This document shows positions 1 through 8,670 of a stretch of DNA of 64,000 nucleotides, piece after piece (within the stretch, counting starts at the first letter, position 1; each line of letters starts with the position of its first letter). The translations under genes were made by a program, and so were the position numbers. This DNA is from Ponticaulis sp. Its GTDB lineage: Bacteria; Pseudomonadota; Alphaproteobacteria; Caulobacterales; Hyphomonadaceae. Below the pieces are notes generated by a model. It saw only the letters and a list, made by a program, of their open reading frames with translations. It was not told the origin of the DNA and did not search any database. Where the stretch lies: contig PBNO01000006.1 of assembly GCA_002723155.1 (NCBI GenBank), positions 474,899 through 538,898 of the forward strand, in the 5' to 3' direction.

Positions 1-820
1 TGCGCCAAATTCCGCAGCGATCTTTGTTTCGCAGTCGGGTGAGACGGCCGACACGTTGGCGGCGCTCCGCTATTGTAAAGAACAGGGTGTCAAAACCATC
101 GCGATAGTGAATGTGCCGACGTCCACAATCGCGCGAGAGGCGGACGTCGTCCTGCCAACGCTCGCAGGCCCTGAAATCGGTGTCGCGAGCACAAAGGCCT
201 TTACCGCGCAGCTTCTCTCTTTGCTGGCGTCTGCTATACACGCGGGTCACACACGAGGCGTGGTCACGGAAGAAGAATTCGCAGGCTATAATAAATCTGT
301 GTTTTCTATCATTGATCTTGTTGATCAGACGCTGGATCTGGATCGCCAGATTTATTCCGTTTGCGAGCTGATCGCGGAAGCTGATGATGTCTTCTATCTT
401 GGACGTGGCGTGCATTATCCGCTGGCTCTGGAAGGGGCGCTGAAGCTTAAAGAGATTTCTTATATTCACGCCGAAGGGTTTGGTGCGGGCGAGCTCAAAC
501 ACGGGCCTATCGCTCTGATAACTGACAAAACCCCTATCGTTTTCATCGCGCCCACAGACGAGCTGTTCGAGAAGTCATTGTCGAACTTGCAGGAGGTCGC
601 TGCGCGCAAAGGTCCGGTATTGCTGCTCTCTGATCGAAAAGGTGTTGATCTTGCCGGTAATGTGCCGACAGCCAGCCTTGAGATTCCAGCGTGCGATCCA
701 ATCGTGGCACCATTTGTGTACTCGGTCGTTTTGCAGCTCGTCGCATATCACACCGCCGTCATGCGGGGCACAGATGTTGATCAACCGCGCAACCTCGCCA
801 AGTCTGTGACTGTTGAATAG
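1..820 (+). CDS. glmS: Glucosamine-6-phosphate synthase (isomerizing), C-terminal part
   Basis: Partial gene. The reading frame is open from base 2 and the start lies before the window. The 272 visible residues are the isomerase half of L-glutamine:D-fructose-6-phosphate amidotransferase, which makes glucosamine-6-phosphate for peptidoglycan and LPS. The first visible stretch contains SQSGETADT, the sugar-phosphate binding signature of the first SIS domain. A second SIS domain follows, with EGALKLKEISYIHAEG and GELKHGP. The C-terminus ends in AKSVTVE, typical of the family's C-terminal tail with its catalytic lysine. The glutaminase domain is not in view. glmM follows after 48 bases, so consecutive steps of the UDP-GlcNAc pathway are adjacent. 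Confidence 0.97.
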   Translation, partial: APNSAAIFVSQSGETADTLAALRYCKEQGVKTIAIVNVPTSTIAREADVVLPTLAGPEIGVASTKAFTAQLLSLLASAIHAGHTRGVVTEEEFAGYNKSVFSIIDLVDQTLDLDRQIYSVCELIAEADDVFYLGRGVHYPLALEGALKLKEISYIHAEGFGAGELKHGPIALITDKTPIVFIAPTDELFEKSLSNLQEVAARKGPVLLLSDRKGVDLAGNVPTASLEIPACDPIVAPFVYSVVLQLVAYHTAVMRGTDVDQPRNLAKSVTVE

Positions 821-868
821 CGCCGAGAGTCAGTATCTCTGGTCGTAAAAAGTATCAGCGGGGATCAA

Positions 869-2218
869 ATGGCGGAAAAGCTGTTCGGCACAGACGGAAT
901 TCGTGGAACGGTAAATAAGGGCGCAATACGTCCGGATATGTTTCTGAGATTCGGTGAGGCGCTCGGATATACGCTTCGCAAAGCCGGCGATCGTCCCGTC
1001 GTCGTTATTGGTCGTGACACTCGTGCATCAGGATTGATCCTGCAATCTGCGATCGTTTCAGGGCTCCTGAATGCAGGTGCAGATGTCGCCCTGGTGGATG
1101 TGCTTCCAACACCAGCGCTAGGCTGGCTGACGGTTCAGAATGGCGCCGCGGCGGGTCTGATGATTACCGCCTCCCACAACCCTTTCCATGATAATGGTGT
1201 AAAAGTTTTTGGGCCTGCTGGGTACAAGCTGTCCGGTGCCCAACAGGACGAGATCGAAGCCATCATTCAAGACCCTGGATTTGATTGCACGGTGCCTGCA
1301 GAACGCTTCGGTCGTGTCGTTGACGCCGAATTCGACGTTTCGTCGTACGCGGATTTTGCGGTCCGTACGGCCGGGCCCGACGTGAGTCTCAGTGGGTTGA
1401 AGGTCGTGATTGATGCTGCCAATGGTGCAGGTGTGAGCGCCGCGGAACCTGTTTTCCGATCATTGGGTGCTGAAGTCATTATGCTTGCCGATGTACCAGA
1501 TGGTGTGAACATCAATACCAAATGCGGCGCACTTCATCCTGAGGGGCTTTCGGAAGTGGTTCGTGCGAATTCGGCCAATGTCGGAATCGCTTTTGATGGC
1601 GATGCGGATCGCATACTTGTTGTCGACGAAAACGGCGAAGTTGCAGATGGCGACCAGATTATGGGGGCCATAGCCATTGACGCCAAAGCGCAGGGGCGAC
1701 TTGCCGGCGACACAGTCGTTGCAACGATAATGTCGAATCTTGGTTTGGAGGGTGCACTCTCGCGTGAAGGTATAAAACTAGAGCGAACCAAGGTAGGCGA
1801 CCGATATGTCGTAGAACGCTTGCGGGAGGGCGGTTTCTCAATAGGTGGAGAGCAATCAGGGCACGTGGTTCTCGCTGACCATGTGACGACCGGCGATGCC
1901 ATCATTGCCGCAATCGCGGTGCTGTCCATCATGGTTCGCGAAGGCAAAAAAGCATCGGAGGTTCTGTCGGTTTTTGAGCCTGTGCCGCAGCTTCTGGAGA
2001 ATGTTCGCTATCAGTCGGACGACCCACTTTCCGCTGAAACTGTGAAAGCCAGGATTGAGAGCGTATCTGAGAATTTAGGCGATTCCGGTCGTGTTGTCGT
2101 GCGTAAGTCGGGCACCGAACCTCTTATTAGGGTTATGGTTGAAGCGTATGAGCGCGAATACGCCGAGCGCGCAGTAAATGAAATTATTGCGGAAATCCTG
2201 AAAGCGGACGGCCAGTAA
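869..2218 (+). CDS. glmM: Phosphoglucosamine mutase
   Basis: 449 residues, the usual length for GlmM. It interconverts glucosamine-6-phosphate and glucosamine-1-phosphate through a phosphoserine enzyme in the cytoplasm. The active-site loop TASHNP places the phosphorylated serine at Ser102. The metal-binding loop DGDADR is at 243-248, the sugar-binding GGEQSGH at 326-332, and the phosphate-binding RKSGTEPLIRVM near the C-terminus. The N-terminus LFGTDGIRG is canonical and fixes the ATG start. The stop codon overlaps the ATG of the next gene (TAATG), which suggests coupled translation with the nucleotide-sugar gene downstream. Confidence 0.97.
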   Translation: MAEKLFGTDGIRGTVNKGAIRPDMFLRFGEALGYTLRKAGDRPVVVIGRDTRASGLILQSAIVSGLLNAGADVALVDVLPTPALGWLTVQNGAAAGLMITASHNPFHDNGVKVFGPAGYKLSGAQQDEIEAIIQDPGFDCTVPAERFGRVVDAEFDVSSYADFAVRTAGPDVSLSGLKVVIDAANGAGVSAAEPVFRSLGAEVIMLADVPDGVNINTKCGALHPEGLSEVVRANSANVGIAFDGDADRILVVDENGEVADGDQIMGAIAIDAKAQGRLAGDTVVATIMSNLGLEGALSREGIKLERTKVGDRYVVERLREGGFSIGGEQSGHVVLADHVTTGDAIIAAIAVLSIMVREGKKASEVLSVFEPVPQLLENVRYQSDDPLSAETVKARIESVSENLGDSGRVVVRKSGTEPLIRVMVEAYEREYAERAVNEIIAEILKADGQ

Positions 2219-3234
2219 TGTCGAGGCAGAAAGCGCTCATCTTCGGTGTTACCGGTCAGGATGGTGCTTATCTCGCAAGAAGACTTCTCGACATTGGGTT
2301 TGACGTAACGGGTACCTGTCAGGACGCGCAGCTGAGTGACAAATGGCGCCTACAGTTCGTTGGTATCGACGAACAGGTGAAGTTGGTTACGTGCGGGCTT
2401 GACAGTGCGCAGTCGGTTCAGAAAGTCATCCGTGACACTAGGCCCGACTGGGTTTTTAATCTTGCCGGCTACACCTCGCTCGCAGAAGCAGACGTGAGTC
2501 GGGATAAGACGCTTTTTGTAAATGGCGAAATTGTCCGGGTGATGCTGGATTCCGCTAAGGACGCCAAAGGCTCAGTTCGATTTTTTCAGGCATCCAGCGC
2601 ACAGATTTTCGGTAACGAAATCACCGGGCCGCAAACAGAAGAAACACCGGTAAATCCGGAAAACTTTTACGCTGAGGCCAAAGTAATTGCCGACGACATT
2701 GTGGCTGATGCGCGGTCGGCAGGCGTGTTCGCGGTTTCAGGTGTTCTCTACAATCATGAATCACCGCTGCGAACCGAGCGCTTTTTGAGCCGCAAAGTCA
2801 CTAAGGGAATGGTGGAGGCCTCGCGCGATCCGGAGTTTGTGTTGCGCGTTGGCAACCTTAATTCGCGTCGAGACTGGTCGTATGCGGATGATTTCATGGA
2901 AGCGGCGGTGCTGTCGCTACAGAATGAAGCTCCCAGCAGATATATTCTCTCGAGCGGGCAGTTTCACTGTGTTCGCGACTGGATTGATATTGGTGCCGCT
3001 TATTTAGGGCTAGACATCATGTGGCATGGCGACGGTGTCGATGAGATTGCTGTGGACACAAAAACGGGTCGAACCATCGTAGCGGTAGCGCCCGAATTTT
3101 ATCGAGCGCAGGATCCTGATGGTTTAATCGGTAATCCTCAACGGGCTGAGCAAAAGCTCGGCTGGTCAGCGAAGACGCCGTTCAATTCGCTTGTCGAGAT
3201 GATGGTAGCGGCTGACTTAGCGCGTGCCGGGTAG
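2218..3234 (+). CDS. GDP-mannose 4,6-dehydratase-like extended SDR protein
   Basis: 338 residues. The N-terminal Rossmann motif GVTGQDGAYL (Gly10, Gly13, Gly16), the NHESPLR stretch, the SRK that follows, and the C-terminal LIGNPQRAEQKLGW closely resemble GDP-mannose 4,6-dehydratases, which make GDP-4-keto-6-deoxymannose for surface sugars. The Tyr151-Lys155 pair of the YxxxK motif is present. Two departures are visible. The usual ASTSE catalytic segment reads ASSAQ, so the Thr is Ser127 and the general-base Glu is Gln129. The NADP-binding Arg pair after the first beta-strand is also not evident. The protein may be a divergent dehydratase, or an epimerase or reductase of the same fold. Family placement is firm; substrate and reaction are not. 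It overlaps glmM by one base. Confidence 0.8.
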   Translation: MSRQKALIFGVTGQDGAYLARRLLDIGFDVTGTCQDAQLSDKWRLQFVGIDEQVKLVTCGLDSAQSVQKVIRDTRPDWVFNLAGYTSLAEADVSRDKTLFVNGEIVRVMLDSAKDAKGSVRFFQASSAQIFGNEITGPQTEETPVNPENFYAEAKVIADDIVADARSAGVFAVSGVLYNHESPLRTERFLSRKVTKGMVEASRDPEFVLRVGNLNSRRDWSYADDFMEAAVLSLQNEAPSRYILSSGQFHCVRDWIDIGAAYLGLDIMWHGDGVDEIAVDTKTGRTIVAVAPEFYRAQDPDGLIGNPQRAEQKLGWSAKTPFNSLVEMMVAADLARAG

Positions 3235-3513
3235 GCTTGGCTGCTTCAATGTATGACGTTTGTCTGATCTGAATTTCAGGTTAAACATTGTACTGCTTTA
3301 AGAGCGATCTAGCTCCGTTGCTATGGTGACAACGCCTAAAGTCTATTTTGATGTAAGTTTCGTTTCCGGGTGGTGGTGCTTCTGCGGAAACCTGCCTTCC
3401 AGCAGGACTTCTGGAATTTTTTTAAGGTCTTTTATCGAAGATAGGCAATTGCGTGGTTGAAACCTGACGAAAACCTGAATAACCAGCATGGAACATTGAA
3501 GGGCTGAATCGAC
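3235..3513 (+). promoter_or_regulatory. Leader region of the nuo operon with overlapping hairpins
   Basis: This 279-base gap is the longest gene-free stretch in the window and must contain the end of the upstream transcript and the nuo promoter or leader. Three inverted repeats sit close together: GTTTCCG/CGGAAAC (3362-3368 with 3385-3391), CCTGC/GCAGG (3391-3395 with 3402-3406), and TTCCAG/CTGGAA (3397-3402 with 3411-3416). The last is followed directly by seven T residues, as in an intrinsic terminator. The second and third hairpins share bases and cannot both form fully. A direct repeat of AACCTGA lies at 3461 and 3472. I saw no convincing sigma-70 promoter. Confidence 0.4.
3397..3423 (+). 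terminator. Probable intrinsic terminator or attenuator before nuoA
   Basis: A six-base-pair stem TTCCAG/CTGGAA with an eight-base loop is followed by seven consecutive T residues. It lies 163 bases after the dehydratase-like gene and 91 bases before nuoA. It could simply end the upstream transcript, or act as a conditional terminator in the nuo leader. Confidence 0.5.
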
Positions 3514-3888
3514 ATGAACGAGCTGCAACCTGTTCTTCTGAACTATCTGCCAGTGATAATCTTCCTCGTTATCGGATTAGGGCTTTGTTTCGCCTTCCTG
3601 CTCGTCTCGACCATTCTGGCACCATCCAAGCCAGACCCGGAGAAGCTCTCCGCGTATGAATGTGGTTTTGAGGCATTTGACGATGCGCGTCTAAAGTTCG
3701 ACGTCCGTTTCTATCTTGTCGCCATCCTTTTCATTATTTTCGACCTTGAGGTCGCTTTCCTCTTCCCGTGGGCCGTTAGCCTTGGGACGATTGGCGTCTT
3801 CGGCTTCTGGTCCATGGTCGTTTTCCTCGGCGTTCTGACCGTCGGTTTCATTTATGAGTGGCGCTCTGGCGCACTGGAGTGGGAATAG
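3514..3888 (+). CDS. nuoA: NADH-quinone oxidoreductase subunit A
   Basis: 124 residues with three predicted membrane helices (about 11-33, 66-86 and 91-113). NuoA is a membrane-arm subunit of proton-pumping complex I, near the quinone channel. The loop between helices 1 and 2 holds [16 protein letters not shown], the family's conserved cysteine loop, followed by [19 protein letters not shown]. It is the first gene of the nuo operon. Its stop codon overlaps the GTG start of nuoB by one base. Confidence 0.97.
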   Translation: MNELQPVLLNYLPVIIFLVIGLGLCFAFLLVSTILAPSKPDPEKLSAYECGFEAFDDARLKFDVRFYLVAILFIIFDLEVAFLFPWAVSLGTIGVFGFWSMVVFLGVLTVGFIYEWRSGALEWE

Positions 3889-4460
3889 TGGCTGATAAAG
3901 ACTATCACATCCCCGCATTATCAGGCGGTCGGGCTGGCGTTGAAGGCGCTGGTCCAGTTCGTGGTGACGACCCGTTTTTCGCGGGGCTGAGCGATGAACT
4001 CGCAGATAAAGGTTTCTTCGTCGCGGCTGCAGATGATCTGATCACCTGGGCGCGTACAGGCTCGCTGATGTGGATGACTTTCGGTCTCGCATGCTGCGCG
4101 GTCGAGATGATGCATGCGGGTAACCCGCGCTACGACCTCGAACGTTTCGGTATGGCGCCTCGTGGCTCGCCCCGCCAGTCTGACGTGATGATTGTAGCCG
4201 GTACGCTGACAAACAAAATGGCTCCAGCGCTCCGTAAGGTCTACGATCAGATGCCTGAGCCTCGCTACGTGATTTCAATGGGATCATGTGCGAATGGCGG
4301 TGGCTACTATCACTACAGCTATTCGGTTGTCCGCGGATGTGACCGGATCGTTCCTGTAGACATCTATATTCCTGGCTGCCCTCCGACGGCAGAAGCGCTC
4401 GTGTACGGTCTCCTTCAGCTTCAGAAGAAGATCCGTCGCGAAGGCACGATCGAGCGATAA
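3888..4460 (+). CDS. nuoB: NADH-quinone oxidoreductase subunit B
   Basis: 190 residues from a GTG start that overlaps the nuoA stop. An in-frame ATG at 3858 lies inside nuoA and would add ten residues unlike the family. NuoB carries the N2 [4Fe-4S] cluster that passes electrons to ubiquinone. The cluster ligands are visible as the tandem pair Cys69-Cys70, Cys134 ([10 protein letters not shown]) and Cys164 (YIPGCPP). The protein lies at the junction of the peripheral and membrane arms. nuoC starts two bases after its stop. Confidence 0.97.
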   Translation: MADKDYHIPALSGGRAGVEGAGPVRGDDPFFAGLSDELADKGFFVAAADDLITWARTGSLMWMTFGLACCAVEMMHAGNPRYDLERFGMAPRGSPRQSDVMIVAGTLTNKMAPALRKVYDQMPEPRYVISMGSCANGGGYYHYSYSVVRGCDRIVPVDIYIPGCPPTAEALVYGLLQLQKKIRREGTIER

Positions 4461-4461
4461 G

Positions 4462-5082
4462 GTGAACGACGTGGACGAGACTCTGAACGATCTTGCTGAT
4501 CACATTGCTCACGCCGAGCCGCATGCGGTTCAGCGCTGGGAGATTACGCACGGCGAACTCACCATTCATTGTGTGCGCGACCAGATCCGATCTCTGATCA
4601 AGTTTCTGCGTGACGATAGCCAGTGCCGCTTTGAAACTCTGATTGACGTATGTGGCGTGGATTTCCCGGAGCGCCGTGAGCGCTTCGAGATTGTGTATCA
4701 CTTGCTCAGCATGCGTATGAATCAGCGCATCCGTGTGAAAGTCAGCACCGATGCGGAAACAGCGGTTCCGAGCATTGTGGAAATCTTCCCGTGCGCGGAG
4801 TGGTTTGAGCGTGAGGCGCTCGATATGTATGGCGTCCTGTTCGCGGGCAACACAGACATGCGCCGTCTCCTCACGGACTATGGTTTCGAGGGGCACCCGC
4901 TACGCAAAGACTTCCCGCTGACGGGTTATGTTGAAGTTCGTTACGACGAGCTTGAAAAGCGTGTCGTGTATGAGCCGGTTAAGCTCGTTCAGGAATACCG
5001 TAACTTTGATTTCCTCTCACCATGGGAAGGCGCGCAGGCGGTCATTCCAGGTGATGAGAAAGCGACCGAGGGAGCTGAGTGA
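4462..5082 (+). CDS. nuoC: NADH-quinone oxidoreductase subunit C
   Basis: 206 residues, the normal length for unfused alphaproteobacterial NuoC (30 kDa subunit). The first possible start is GTG at 4462, with a second in-frame GTG at 4471; either is compatible with the family. The signature [13 protein letters not shown] and the C-terminal [21 protein letters not shown] are the diagnostic 30 kDa subunit segments. The subunit has no cofactor and helps build the quinone-site module with NuoB and NuoD. It overlaps nuoD by one base (TGATG). Confidence 0.96.
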   Translation: MNDVDETLNDLADHIAHAEPHAVQRWEITHGELTIHCVRDQIRSLIKFLRDDSQCRFETLIDVCGVDFPERRERFEIVYHLLSMRMNQRIRVKVSTDAETAVPSIVEIFPCAEWFEREALDMYGVLFAGNTDMRRLLTDYGFEGHPLRKDFPLTGYVEVRYDELEKRVVYEPVKLVQEYRNFDFLSPWEGAQAVIPGDEKATEGAE

Positions 5083-6275
5083 TGGCTGACGGACAAGCCC
5101 ACAATCCTGACGATCGTAGCTTTACGTTCAACTTTGGCCCTCAGCACCCTGCAGCGCACGGCGTTCTGCGTATGGTTGTTGAGATGGATGGTGAGATCGT
5201 TGAGCGCGTTGATCCGCACATCGGTCTTTTGCACCGCGGTACAGAGAAGCTGATCGAGTACAAGACCTATCTTCAGGCTCTGCCGTACTTTGATCGCCTC
5301 GACTATGTGGCGCCGATGAACCAGGAGCACGCCTACTGTCTGGCGATCGAGAAGCTGCTTGGTCTCGAAGTGCCGCGTCGTGCAAGCCTGATCCGTGTTC
5401 TCTACAGTGAGATCGGCCGTATCTCGAACCATATTCTGAACATCACCACACAGGCCATGGACGTTGGCGCTCTGACGCCAATCACATGGGGCTTTGAGGA
5501 GCGCGAAAAGCTTTGCGTATTCTACGAGCGTGCATGTGGTTCGCGTATGCACGCGGCTTATTTCCGTCCGGGCGGTGTTCACCAGGATCTCCCACCCGAG
5601 CTTCTCGATGATATCCTGAAGTTCTGCGATGAGTTCCTACCGGTTTGCGACGATATGGAAGGTCTTCTGACAGACAACCGTATCTTTAAGCAGCGTAACT
5701 GTGACGTCGGCGTTGTGTCTGTTCAGGACGCGCTCGACTGGGGCTTCTCAGGTGTCATGGTTCGTGGTTCAGGCATGGCCTGGGACCTGCGTCGCGCGCA
5801 GCCTTATGAGTGCTATAACGAACTCGACTTCAAGATTCCTGTCGGTAAGCACGGCGACTGCTATGACCGCTATGTCTGTCGTATGGAAGAGATGCGCGAG
5901 TCTGTGAAAATCATCCGCCAGTGTATTGAGCTGATGGAGCCGGGCCCTGTGCTTGCAGAGAGTTCCAAGATCGCACCTCCACGTCGTGGTGAAATGAAGC
6001 GCTCAATGGAAGCTCTCATCCACCACTTCAAACTCTACACAGAGGGCTTCAAAGTTCCTGCTGGTGAAACTTACACCGCAGTCGAAGCTCCGAAGGGTGA
6101 GTTCGGCGTGTACCTCGTTTCGGATGGCACTAACCGTCCATATCGTCTTAAAATCCGCGCTCCGGGTTTCCCGCACCTGCACGCAATGGATTACCTGTCT
6201 AAAGGACACCAACTGGCTGACGTCTCTGCCATTCTGGGGTCTCTCGACATCGTATTCGGGGAGATTGACCGCTAA
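5082..6275 (+). CDS. nuoD: NADH-quinone oxidoreductase subunit D
   Basis: 397 residues from the ATG at 5082; a GTG three bases upstream is also in frame. NuoD (49 kDa subunit) forms the ubiquinone-binding pocket with NuoB and descends from the hydrogenase large subunit. [13 protein letters not shown] near the N-terminus is the conserved loop that contributes to quinone binding, and [12 protein letters not shown] follows. The C-terminus ends IVFGEIDR, as in the family. Both ends overlap neighbours by a single base, which points to coupled translation across nuoC-D-E. Confidence 0.97.
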   Translation: MADGQAHNPDDRSFTFNFGPQHPAAHGVLRMVVEMDGEIVERVDPHIGLLHRGTEKLIEYKTYLQALPYFDRLDYVAPMNQEHAYCLAIEKLLGLEVPRRASLIRVLYSEIGRISNHILNITTQAMDVGALTPITWGFEEREKLCVFYERACGSRMHAAYFRPGGVHQDLPPELLDDILKFCDEFLPVCDDMEGLLTDNRIFKQRNCDVGVVSVQDALDWGFSGVMVRGSGMAWDLRRAQPYECYNELDFKIPVGKHGDCYDRYVCRMEEMRESVKIIRQCIELMEPGPVLAESSKIAPPRRGEMKRSMEALIHHFKLYTEGFKVPAGETYTAVEAPKGEFGVYLVSDGTNRPYRLKIRAPGFPHLHAMDYLSKGHQLADVSAILGSLDIVFGEIDR

Positions 6276-7315
6276 TGGCTGTTCGTCGTTTTGATCTGGA
6301 AGCTGGCGGTGACACGTTTGAGTTTGCATCTGAAACAGAGGGCAAAATCTCATTCTGGCTGGCAAAATATCCTGAAGACCGTAAGCGTTCAGCGGTAATC
6401 CCGCTTCTATGGCTTGCGCAAAAGGATAATGGTGGCTGGCTGTCTGAGCCTGCAATGCGTGAAGTCGCTGAGCGCCTCGAAATGCCATACATTCGTGTGT
6501 ACGAAGTCGCGACTTTCTACACGATGTTCCGTCTGCAGCCGGTTGGTAAGTTTCACGTGCAGCTTTGCGGTACGACGCCTTGCATGTTGCGCGGTGCGAA
6601 TGACCTCAAAGAGATTTGCCAGAACAAGATTGGTAAAGCGTTTCAGGTCAACGAGTCCGGTCGCCTGTCATGGGAAGAAGTCGAATGTCTGGGCGCATGC
6701 GTGAATGGCGCAATGGTCCAGATCAATGATTATTACTATGAAGATCTGACGTCGGACACGTTTGCAGAGATTATCGACAAGCTCGAAAATGGCGTTGAGG
6801 TAGAACCAGGTAACTTTGTAACGCGTCAGCGCTCTGCGCCTGAGGGTGACGCCATCACGTTGATTGATAGCGCGCTATTTGATGGCTCTGTCCCTGCCGG
6901 CATTAGTGCACTTCCAAACGCACCGTCTGAGCTCCCAGAGTCCGATCTTCAGCCACTCGGCGCGAAGACAGCCAAGGTCAAAAAAGCTAAGACAGTGAAA
7001 GCTGAGAAGAAAGCTGCTGATGCAGCTGTCGAAGCCACTGCAGAGCTGCCTGAAGAGACCGATGACAAGAAGCGTCCGGAAGTTGTCGCAGCGCCAGCCA
7101 AAGGCGAAGCAGATGATCTGGAAGCGATTAAAGGCGTCGGACCGGTTCTGGTCAAAAAGCTGAACTCCCTAGGCGTGTTCTATTTCGAACAGATTGCGGC
7201 CTGGGGCGAGCCAGAAATGGCATGGATTGATGAATATCTGAGCTTCAAAGGCCGGGTCGCGCGTGAGCGCTGGATCCCGCAGGCTCAGGAACTGGCGGAG
7301 AAGAAAAAGTCATGA
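6275..7315 (+). CDS. nuoE: NADH-quinone oxidoreductase subunit E with C-terminal helix-hairpin-helix-like extension
   Basis: 346 residues, well above the roughly 160-240 of the core subunit. Residues 1-180 are the 24 kDa thioredoxin-like domain that binds the N1a [2Fe-2S] cluster through Cys98, Cys103, Cys138 and Cys142. It is followed by a variable linker, then a Lys/Ala/Glu-rich stretch (about 230-280). A C-terminal domain at 281-346 starts LEAIKGVGPVLVKKLNSLGV and resembles helix-hairpin-helix folds. Such extensions are known in alphaproteobacterial NuoE, but their role is not established to my knowledge. NuoE docks with NuoF in the NADH-oxidising module. Confidence 0.95.
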   Translation: MAVRRFDLEAGGDTFEFASETEGKISFWLAKYPEDRKRSAVIPLLWLAQKDNGGWLSEPAMREVAERLEMPYIRVYEVATFYTMFRLQPVGKFHVQLCGTTPCMLRGANDLKEICQNKIGKAFQVNESGRLSWEEVECLGACVNGAMVQINDYYYEDLTSDTFAEIIDKLENGVEVEPGNFVTRQRSAPEGDAITLIDSALFDGSVPAGISALPNAPSELPESDLQPLGAKTAKVKKAKTVKAEKKAADAAVEATAELPEETDDKKRPEVVAAPAKGEADDLEAIKGVGPVLVKKLNSLGVFYFEQIAAWGEPEMAWIDEYLSFKGRVARERWIPQAQELAEKKKS

Positions 7316-7368
7316 TCGTTGTGACCCGTTATCCGCTTGTAACCTTGAAGGAGCGCAACTGTGCTTGA
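7312..7368 (+). other. Possible 18-residue reading frame between nuoE and nuoF
   Basis: An ATG overlaps the nuoE stop (ATGA) and opens a frame of 18 codons that closes at 7366-7368, just past the nuoF start at 7361. It could carry ribosomes from nuoE to nuoF, but there is no family evidence. nuoF has its own good Shine-Dalgarno (AAGGAG at 7348-7353), so it may be chance. Confidence 0.15.
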
Positions 7369-8665
7369 GGACAAGGATCGCATTTTCACGAACCTTTATG
7401 GCCGGGAAGACTGGTCTCTGGAGGCGGCTAAAAAGCGTGGTGCATGGCACCTGACGCGCGATATGCTGCAGTGTGGCCGTGACTGGATCTGTGATCAGAT
7501 CAAGGCATCTGGTCTCCGCGGTCGCGGCGGCGCTGGCTTCCCGACAGGTCTGAAATGGACCTTTATGCCGAAGCAAGTTGGTGATCGCCCGCACTATCTC
7601 GTGGTGAATGCCGACGAGTCTGAGCCTGGTACGTGTAAAGACCGAGACATCATGCGCCATGATCCGCATCTGCTGATCGAAGGCTGCCTTGTTGCGTCTT
7701 ACGCAATGCGTGCTCACGCTTGCTATATCTACCTTCGCGGTGAGTACATCTATGAGCGCGAACGTATGGAGGCTGCCGTCAAGGAGGCTTATGAAGCCAA
7801 GCTGATTGGTAAGGACAACGTCCATGGCTGGGATTTCGATGTTTATATTCACCACGGTGCAGGCGCTTACATCTGCGGTGAAGAAACAGCGCTGCTGGAA
7901 AGCCTCGAAGGCAAGAAGGGCCAGCCGCGTCTGAAGCCGCCATTCCCTGCGAATGCTGGCCTGTATGGTTGCCCGACAACTGTGAACAACGTTGAGTCTA
8001 TCGCGGTAGCGCCGACTATTCTGCGTCGCGGCGCGGAATGGTTCTCAAGCTTTGGCCGAGACAACAACAAAGGCACAAAGGTCTTCTGTATTTCCGGTCA
8101 CGTGAACAAGCCGTGCAACGTTGAAGAAGCGATGTCGATTCCGATGAAGCAACTCATCGAAGAGCATTGCGGCGGCGTACGTGGCGGTTGGGAAAACCTG
8201 AAAGCGGTTATTCCGGGCGGCTCTTCTGTGCCTCTTCTGCCGCGTGAGATTTGTGACACGGTTCTGATGGACTTTGACGCGCTACGTGAAGTGCGTTCTG
8301 GCCTCGGTACGGCTGGTATGATCGTCATGGATAACTCTACTGACATCGTGAAGGCCATCGCGCGTATCAGCTACTTCTATAAGCACGAGAGCTGTGGCCA
8401 GTGCACGCCTTGCCGTGAAGGTACTGGCTGGATGTGGCGCGTTCTTGAACGTATGGCGCGCGGCGAAGCCGAGCATTCGGAAATCGACATGCTGCTTGAC
8501 GTGGCGGGTCAGGTTGAAGGCCACACGATCTGCGCACTCGGTGATGCGGCGGCATGGCCTGTTCAGGGCCTCATTCGTCACTTCCGTCACGAGATTGAAG
8601 AGCGCATTTCTACTTATCGAATTGGCAAGCCCCTCGTTCAGGGCGCCAGCGTAGCGGCGGAGTAA
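7361..8665 (+). CDS. nuoF: NADH-quinone oxidoreductase subunit F (NADH-binding)
   Basis: 434 residues. The GTG start is supported by AAGGAG seven bases upstream. NuoF (51 kDa subunit) binds FMN and NADH and is the electron entry point of complex I. The Gly-rich nucleotide loop [14 protein letters not shown] is visible near residue 55. Further on are the FMN-region sequence [15 protein letters not shown] and the [4Fe-4S] N3 ligands Cys345, Cys348 and Cys351 ([12 protein letters not shown]) with Cys391 (HTICALGD). nuoG follows after five bases. Confidence 0.97.
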   Translation: MLEDKDRIFTNLYGREDWSLEAAKKRGAWHLTRDMLQCGRDWICDQIKASGLRGRGGAGFPTGLKWTFMPKQVGDRPHYLVVNADESEPGTCKDRDIMRHDPHLLIEGCLVASYAMRAHACYIYLRGEYIYERERMEAAVKEAYEAKLIGKDNVHGWDFDVYIHHGAGAYICGEETALLESLEGKKGQPRLKPPFPANAGLYGCPTTVNNVESIAVAPTILRRGAEWFSSFGRDNNKGTKVFCISGHVNKPCNVEEAMSIPMKQLIEEHCGGVRGGWENLKAVIPGGSSVPLLPREICDTVLMDFDALREVRSGLGTAGMIVMDNSTDIVKAIARISYFYKHESCGQCTPCREGTGWMWRVLERMARGEAEHSEIDMLLDVAGQVEGHTICALGDAAAWPVQGLIRHFRHEIEERISTYRIGKPLVQGASVAAE

Positions 8666-8670
8666 GGCAT

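Noticed and set aside
3343..3528. Minus-strand frame of 61 codons in the nuo leader
   Set aside because: No family signal and it runs over the nuoA start; the region is better explained as leader and terminator.
4042..4896. Minus-strand frame of 284 codons across nuoB and nuoC
   Set aside because: It is antisense to two unambiguous complex I genes, and the encoded sequence has no family features.
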